From assembly GCA_013813955.1 (NCBI GenBank), contig JACCQW010000082.1:1-8858 (forward strand): DNA of 8,858 nt. Reading direction: 5' to 3'. The notes under the pieces were generated by a model. The model had not been told where the DNA came from, made no database searches, and was given only the letters and a program-made list of their open reading frames with translations. Below are positions 5,505 to 8,858 of this stretch, one piece after another. The position numbers and the translations under genes were made by a program. The number at the start of each line of letters is the position of its first letter. Positions within the stretch are counted from its first letter, which is position 1. This DNA comes from Solirubrobacterales bacterium (GTDB taxonomy: Bacteria; Actinomycetota; Thermoleophilia; Solirubrobacterales; Solirubrobacteraceae).

Positions 5505-5800
5505 CGGCCGGAACTCCCTCCGTTGCGGTCCAGGAGCAGCTCGTCCTGGCGCAGTGCCTCCTCGCGGAGGGCGCGCAGGATGGATGCGGTGCCTGCGAGC
5601 TGGTAGGCGCCCGTGGTGTTGATCGCCACGCGCTTGGTCACCGTCCACAGGTCTGCGACGCCGTCGTCGATATCGCGCACGAGCGACCACAGGAACGTCA
5701 GCAGGACGATGACGACGAGGATCACCACCAGTCCGATGCCCAGCGCGATCATCCAGAACACCTTGCCCTCGGAGTCGACTGCGGCGAGCATCGTTGTCAT
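5501..5800 (-). CDS. Small single-pass membrane protein, second gene of the minus-strand membrane operon
   Basis: This is a 99-aa protein. After a short polar N-terminus there is a strongly hydrophobic helix at about 14-40 (WMIALGIGLVVILVVIVLLT) ending in LWSLVRD. The cytoplasmic part has DIDDGVADLWTV (43-54), INTTGAY (60-66) and a charged helix SILRALREEALRQDELLL (73-90). The DDGV and NTT pieces weakly echo QDGI and NTS in the first gene's product, suggesting paralogy. The start at 5800 has GGAGGAG about six bases upstream; a second ATG three codons later (5791) is possible. It overlaps both neighbours by 4 bp (ATGA), so translation of the series is coupled. The function is unknown. Confidence 0.82.
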   Translation of the reverse strand: MTTMLAAVDSEGKVFWMIALGIGLVVILVVIVLLTFLWSLVRDIDDGVADLWTVTKRVAINTTGAYQLAGTASILRALREEALRQDELLLDRNGGSSGR

Positions 5801-6096
5801 CGCTTCTCCTCCAGGAGGTGCCGGACGGACTCCGCCGAGCGCCAGATGCCGGTCACGGAGGTGTTGAGCTTCTGCAGCTCCCAGATCGGGAGGGTGCTCT
5901 CGCGCGCCTCGTCCATGCGCACGATGCCGTCCTGCGCCTGGTCGCCGATTCGCGCCGCGAACATGAGGATGGTGGCCACGAGGATGACCACGACGACCAC
6001 GATCGCGAAGCCGATGATGAGTCCGATGTACGCACCGCTGTGCGACTCGGTCGGAAGCCCCTGAACTTGTTGCGCGACTTGCGCAAGCAGCACCAT
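5797..6096 (-). CDS. Small single-pass membrane protein, first gene of the minus-strand membrane operon
   Basis: This is a 99-aa protein from the ATG at 6096. Residues 1-20 are an amphipathic, probably extracytoplasmic segment (MVLLAQVAQQVQGLPTESHS). The membrane helix is about 22-47 and very rich in Val and Ile (IGLIIGFAIVVVVVILVATI). FAARIGD follows, then a helical tail with QDGIVRMDEARE (55-66), WELQKLNTS (72-80) and RSAESVRHLLEEKR at the end. The start is uncertain: a GTG at 6114 would add six residues (reading GTG TGT TAC GCT CCG AAA). Neither start has a Shine-Dalgarno site. I prefer 6096 because a TACGCT box ends exactly six bases before this ATG, the geometry of a leaderless transcript. 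It heads a five-gene series divergent from hypF; the function is not recognised. Confidence 0.8.
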   Translation of the reverse strand: MVLLAQVAQQVQGLPTESHSGAYIGLIIGFAIVVVVVILVATILMFAARIGDQAQDGIVRMDEARESTLPIWELQKLNTSVTGIWRSAESVRHLLEEKR

Positions 6097-6132
6097 TTTC
6101 GGAGCGTAACACACGGGTGTGTGTCTGGTACA
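6097..6132 (-). promoter_or_regulatory. Possible promoter of the membrane operon, leaderless geometry
   Basis: On the minus strand TACGCT (6108 to 6103) fits a TANNNT -10 box. Six bases (CCGAAA) separate it from the ATG at 6096, so transcription would begin on the A of the start codon. This agrees with the absence of a Shine-Dalgarno site for this gene, while the downstream genes in the operon have strong ones or tight overlaps. The -35 is weak (about TGTACC with an 18-bp spacer). Assignment is by pattern only. Confidence 0.4.
6109..6122. promoter_or_regulatory. Palindrome in the divergent region, possible operator 1
   Basis: ACACACGGGTGTGT has perfect 6-bp arms around a GG spacer. It sits directly next to the proposed -10 box of the minus-strand operon, where a bound repressor would block it. 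The arms are simple AC/GT alternations, so chance is a real alternative. A second weak pair, GGTGT (6116-6120) with ACACC (6130-6134), overlaps it. Confidence 0.35.
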
Positions 6133-6146
6133 CCTATCGGGCGCAA

Positions 6147-6162
6147 TCGCAGGTTCCTGCGA
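6147..6162. promoter_or_regulatory. Palindrome before hypF, possible operator 2 or RNA hairpin
   Basis: TCGCAGGTTCCTGCGA has perfect 7-bp arms around TT. Its last base touches the hypF ribosome binding site AAGGAGG (6162-6168). It could be a dimeric repressor site controlling hypF and possibly the divergent membrane operon, or a small RNA hairpin (6-bp stem, GTTC loop) affecting hypF translation. I do not recognise it as the site of a known regulator. Confidence 0.45.
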
Positions 6163-6179
6163 AGGAGGAGTGCTAGGAC

Positions 6180-8357
6180 ATGACGGTCGGCTACAAGCTG
6201 CAGCGACGTCGCCTCGAGGTCGAGGGGATCGTCCAGGGCGTCGGCTTCCGCCCGTTCGTGCACGGGCTCGCCCTCCGCCACGGGCTGGGGGGCTTCGTGC
6301 TCAACACCGGCCGCGGGGTGACGATCGAGGCCGAGGGCCTGCGGCGCGAGCTCGACGCCTTCGCCGCGGCCCTGGTCGAGGAGGCGCCGCCGCTGGCCGA
6401 CGTGCGTGCCGTGGCGCAGATCGCGTTGGGCACCCGCGGCGATCGCTCGTTCGCGATCGCGCCGAGCGTGCCCGGGGGCGGGGCGGCGGCCGTGCCCGCT
6501 GACGCCGCCACCTGCGCGGACTGCCTGCGCGAGCTGTTCGACCCCGCCGACCGGCGCTTCCGCCATCCCTTCATCAGCTGCACGCAGTGCGGGCCGCGCT
6601 TCACGATCGTGCAACGCGTCCCCTACGACCGCTCGAACACCACGATGGCGTCGTTCGCGATGTGTGACGCGTGCCGGGTCGAGTACGAGGACCCCGCCGA
6701 TCGCCGGTTCCATGCCGAGCCGATCGCGTGCCCGGACTGCGGGCCGCGCCTGTCGATGGAGGTCGCCGACGCGGTCGCCCACCTGCGCGACGGAGCGATC
6801 CTCGCGGTGAAGGGCCTGGGCGGTTATCACCTCGCCTGCCGTGCGGCGGACGAGGCGGCGGTCGCGCGTCTGCGCGCCCGCAAGCACCGTGAGGACAAGC
6901 CCTTCGCCGTCATGACCACCGCGCCCGGGAAGCTCGCGCACGTCGACCAGACGGAGGCCGCGCTGCTGTCCTGTCCACCGCGCCCGATCGTGCTGCTGCG
7001 TGCGCGCCGGGGGGCGCCGGTCGCCGAGTCGGTCGCGCCCGGCAGCCCGTGGCTGGGGGTCATGCTGCCCTACACCCCGCTGCACCACCTGCTGCTGGCC
7101 GATGTCGGCGAGGCGCTGGTCATGACGAGCGCGAACCGCTCCGACGAGCCGATCGCGGTCGGCGACGACGAGGCGCGCGAGCGCCTCGCGGGCATCGCCG
7201 ACGCATACCTGGCACACGACCGGCCGATCCACCGCCGCTGCGAGGACTCCGTCGTGCGCCGCGAGCACGTCATCCGGCGCTCGCGCGGGATGGCGCCCCG
7301 GGCGCTGGAGCTGCCCGTGGCCGCGCGCCGGCCGATCGTCGCCGCCGGCGCCGAGCTGAAGAGCACGTTCTGCGTCGCGCAGGGCCGTGACGCGTTCATC
7401 TCACCGCACCTGGGCGATCTGGACTCCGAGCCCGCCCACCGCGCCTTCCGCGAAGACCTCGCGCTCTACCTCAGGATGCTGGACGTCCGGCCCGCGGTTG
7501 TCGCCCACGACCTGCATCCCGGCTACCGCTCGACGCTGTGGGCCCAGGAGCAGGACGCGCTGCTCGTCGGGGTGCAGCATCACCACGCGCACGCCGCCGC
7601 CTGCCTGGCCGAGCACGGTCGCGAGGGTCCCGCGCTGGCGCTCGTGTTCGACGGCACCGGCTACGGAACGGACGGCACGCTGTGGGGCGGCGAGCTGCTG
7701 CTGTGCGACCTGGCGGGCTTTGAGCGCCTCGCACACCTCGAGCCCGTGCCCCTGCCCGGCGGGGAGGCGGCGATCCGCCAGCCCTGGCGCGTCGCCGCGG
7801 CCTACCTCGAGCGCGCCGGCCGCCCGGTGCCCTACGAGCGCTGGCCGCTCGTGCGCCAGAGCCTGGCGGTCAACGCTCCGACCTCGTCGGGGATGGGGCG
7901 CCTGTTCGACGCGGTCGCCGCGCTCGTCGGCCTGCGCGAGGAGGTCAGCTACGAGGGCCAGGCGGCGATCGAGCTCGAGCAGCTGGCCGAGGGGGTCGCC
8001 GCCGCGCCGTATCCCTGCCGCTTCGAGGAGGGCGTGCTGCACGGGGCCGATCTCGTCGCCGCCGCGCACGACGATCTTGCCGCCGGCCGCGACCGCGCGG
8101 AGGTGGCGGCGGCCTTTCACGAGGGCGTCGCGGAGGCCGCCGTGGTGGCGGCCGGGACAGCGGCCGAGACCGGCCCGCGGACCGTCGTACTGTCCGGTGG
8201 GACGTTTCAGAACCTGCGGCTCCGGGATTCCGTGCGCGCTAAGCTGGTGGGCCGCGGTCTCGAGGTGCTCGTGCATCGTCAAGTGCCGCCCAACGATGGC
8301 GGAATCAGCTTCGGACAGGCCGCTGTCGCGGCCAGGAGGACGTCGTCATGTGCCTAG
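6180..8357 (+). CDS. hypF: Carbamoyltransferase HypF, [NiFe]-hydrogenase maturation
   Basis: This is a complete 725-aa protein (family about 750). HypF uses carbamoyl phosphate and ATP to make a carbamoyl-adenylate and transfers the carbamoyl group to the C-terminal cysteine of HypE, the source of the two cyanide ligands of the active-site iron. Domains are in the expected order. Acylphosphatase-like: EGIVQGVGFRPFVHG, 15-29. Two zinc-ribbon motifs: C112/C115 with C134/C137, then C162/C165 with C184/C187. YrdC-like: AVKGLGGYHLACRA at 209-222, RKHREDKPFAVM, SANRSDEPI. Kae1-like transferase: VAHDLHPGYRSTLWA, HHHAHAAACLAEHG, VFDGTGYGTDGT, VVLSGGTFQN, PPNDGGISFGQ. The ATG at 6180 has AGGAGG at 6163-6168, a spacing of 11, slightly long. 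The gene diverges from the membrane operon, and its stop is overlapped by hypC. Residues about 627-645 are the source of the terminal duplication seen at the window end. Confidence 0.97.
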   Translation: MTVGYKLQRRRLEVEGIVQGVGFRPFVHGLALRHGLGGFVLNTGRGVTIEAEGLRRELDAFAAALVEEAPPLADVRAVAQIALGTRGDRSFAIAPSVPGGGAAAVPADAATCADCLRELFDPADRRFRHPFISCTQCGPRFTIVQRVPYDRSNTTMASFAMCDACRVEYEDPADRRFHAEPIACPDCGPRLSMEVADAVAHLRDGAILAVKGLGGYHLACRAADEAAVARLRARKHREDKPFAVMTTAPGKLAHVDQTEAALLSCPPRPIVLLRARRGAPVAESVAPGSPWLGVMLPYTPLHHLLLADVGEALVMTSANRSDEPIAVGDDEARERLAGIADAYLAHDRPIHRRCEDSVVRREHVIRRSRGMAPRALELPVAARRPIVAAGAELKSTFCVAQGRDAFISPHLGDLDSEPAHRAFREDLALYLRMLDVRPAVVAHDLHPGYRSTLWAQEQDALLVGVQHHHAHAAACLAEHGREGPALALVFDGTGYGTDGTLWGGELLLCDLAGFERLAHLEPVPLPGGEAAIRQPWRVAAAYLERAGRPVPYERWPLVRQSLAVNAPTSSGMGRLFDAVAALVGLREEVSYEGQAAIELEQLAEGVAAAPYPCRFEEGVLHGADLVAAAHDDLAAGRDRAEVAAAFHEGVAEAAVVAAGTAAETGPRTVVLSGGTFQNLRLRDSVRAKLVGRGLEVLVHRQVPPNDGGISFGQAAVAARRTSSCA
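8060..8116 (+). repeat. 57-bp exact direct repeat, copy 1 (inside hypF)
   Basis: This stretch of hypF, encoding AAHDDLAAGRDRAEVAAA in the C-terminal transferase domain, is identical base for base to 8802-8858. It is in its natural place here, since HypF sequence continues sensibly on both sides (FHEGVAEAAVVAAG follows). Confidence 0.95.
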
Positions 8358-8626
8358 GAATTCCCGGTCAGATCGTCGAATGGGTCGACGAGCCACGTAA
8401 CATCGCCAAGGCGCAGGTGTCCAACGTGCGCCGCGCCGTCAACGTCGGGTTGCTCGCGGAGGGCCCGGACGCCGTCGGCATCGGCGACTGGGTGCTCATC
8501 CACGTCGGCTTCGCGATGTCCAAGATCGACGAGGAGGAGGCGCGCGCGACGCGCGAGTTCCTCGAGCTGCTCGGCGATCCCTACAAGGAGGAGCTGGCCG
8601 AGCTGCGGGAAAGCGCGATCGAGTGA
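8348..8626 (+). CDS. hypC: Hydrogenase maturation chaperone HypC
   Basis: This is a 92-aa protein, the usual length for HypC/HupF/HybG. It starts MCLGIPGQIVE; the invariant Cys2, exposed after removal of the initiator Met, binds iron and the large-subunit precursor. With HypD it holds the Fe(CN)2CO unit while it is built and hands it to the large subunit. A small beta-barrel core (AKAQVSNVRRAVNVGLL, then VGIGDWVLIHVGFAMSKID) is followed by the typical helix DEEEARATREFLELL. The ATG at 8348 lies inside the last codons of hypF, in another frame, with AGGAGGA at 8334-8340 placed seven bases before it; the overlap is 10 bp and implies coupled translation. The stop overlaps the next GTG as GTGA. 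A hypD gene would be expected further downstream and is not in the window. Confidence 0.96.
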   Translation: MCLGIPGQIVEWVDEPRNIAKAQVSNVRRAVNVGLLAEGPDAVGIGDWVLIHVGFAMSKIDEEEARATREFLELLGDPYKEELAELRESAIE

Positions 8627-8858
8627 GCCCGGCCGTCGCCGCCCACCGCCTGGCGCCGCTGGTCCAGGAGCGCGAGCGCGTGCTCGCCGCCTTCCTGGAG
8701 CGCGAGCAGGAGCGCATCGCGCGCGTGTGCCACGACATGGCCCGTGCGTTCGCGCGCGGCGGCGTCCTCGTGCCCTACGGCAGCGGGCCGGCGGCCAGCG
8801 ACGCCGCGCACGACGATCTTGCCGCCGGCCGCGACCGCGCGGAGGTGGCGGCGGCCTT
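8623..8858 (+). CDS. SIS-domain (GmhA/phosphoheptose isomerase-like) protein, 5' part only; end suspect
   Basis: The GTG at 8623 overlaps the hypC stop (GTGA) and opens a frame that runs off the window with 78 full codons. Residues 1-40 are helical and charged (LVQERERVLAAFLEREQERI). DMARAFARGGVLVPYGSGPAASDAAH (about 39-64) resembles the start of a SIS sugar-isomerase domain, whose family pattern is close to ARAFARGGRLLAFGNGGSATDAQH. SIS genes beside hyp genes occur, as I recall, in several high-affinity hydrogenase clusters, with unknown role. From 8802 on, however, the sequence is an exact copy of part of hypF and no longer looks like a SIS domain, so only about residues 1-60 are reliable. 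The assignment rests on a short match. Confidence 0.6.
   Translation, partial: MSPAVAAHRLAPLVQERERVLAAFLEREQERIARVCHDMARAFARGGVLVPYGSGPAASDAAHDDLAAGRDRAEVAAA
8802..8858 (+). repeat. 57-bp exact direct repeat, copy 2 (window end), probable assembly artefact
   Basis: Identical to 8060-8116 and read in the same frame, so the SIS gene appears to turn into HypF (AAHDDLAAGRDRAEVAAA). The repeat runs to the very last base of the window. A perfect short repeat that begins inside an unrelated gene and stops at a sequence end is typical of a wrong join at a k-mer boundary. Confidence 0.9.

Noticed and set aside
6097..6179. Considered a riboswitch or attenuator before hypF
   Set aside because: The 83-bp space is too short for known riboswitch classes and there is no leader-peptide open frame; only the two palindromes stand out.
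5853..7268. 471-codon open frame on the minus strand running from hypF into the membrane operon
   Set aside because: It lies opposite the unmistakable HypF zinc-ribbon and YrdC-like domains and shares no motif with any family known to me.
7387..8400. 337-codon plus-strand frame inside hypF and hypC
   Set aside because: It is a frame-shifted reading of hypF, rich in Arg, Ser and Ala, with no start signal.
1..8858. Looked for CRISPR arrays, tRNA/rRNA genes, insertion sequences and phage or plasmid genes
   Set aside because: No regularly spaced repeats, no tRNA-like cloverleaf, no transposase or integrase motifs were seen. Composition is uniform, so there is no sign of a recent insertion.

Overview
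The window is GC-rich and densely coded, with GTG starts, strong GGAGG-type ribosome binding sites and many 4-bp stop/start overlaps. This fits a high-GC actinobacterium; a soil Thermoleophilia/Solirubrobacter-like host is a guess from composition and gene style only. The locus is the maturation and accessory half of an uptake [NiFe]-hydrogenase cluster. It most resembles the high-affinity, atmospheric-H2 type (group 1h, formerly group 5), judged from the DPCMPCTTH end of the large subunit and the neighbouring gene set.

Plus-strand block 1 (1-4570), probably one operon: the 3' end of the large-subunit gene; a HyaD/HupD-like protein whose three nickel-ligand positions all appear substituted; a NifU-like plus Rieske-like fusion protein whose first Rieske histidine is missing; a second HyaD/HupD protease with intact ligands; a MoxR-type AAA+ ATPase; a CoxE-like VWA protein with a complete MIDAS; and a short, very acidic, probably disordered protein. 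Most junctions overlap and are translationally coupled. A perfect 12-bp-stem hairpin closes the block.

Minus-strand block (6096 down to 4656): five consecutive small genes (about 82-105 aa each). Every product has one N-terminal membrane helix followed by a charged helical cytoplasmic segment. Three junctions are ATGA overlaps and the fourth has a 10-nt gap. I recognise no family for them; they are the best candidate for an undescribed membrane component in this window.

Plus-strand block 2 (6180-end): a full-length hypF, hypC overlapping its end, and the start of a SIS-domain (GmhA-like) gene cut by the window end. An 83-bp divergent region with two palindromes separates hypF from the minus-strand block.

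Working model: HypF and HypC build and deliver the Fe(CN)2CO group, the intact protease trims the large subunit after nickel insertion, and the NifU/Rieske protein may carry electrons or Fe-S clusters. The MoxR/VWA pair probably acts as a remodelling chaperone, and the five membrane proteins may anchor or scaffold the enzyme. The last 57 bp of the window exactly copy an internal piece of hypF in the same reading frame, so the end of the SIS gene is probably an assembly chimera and should not be trusted.
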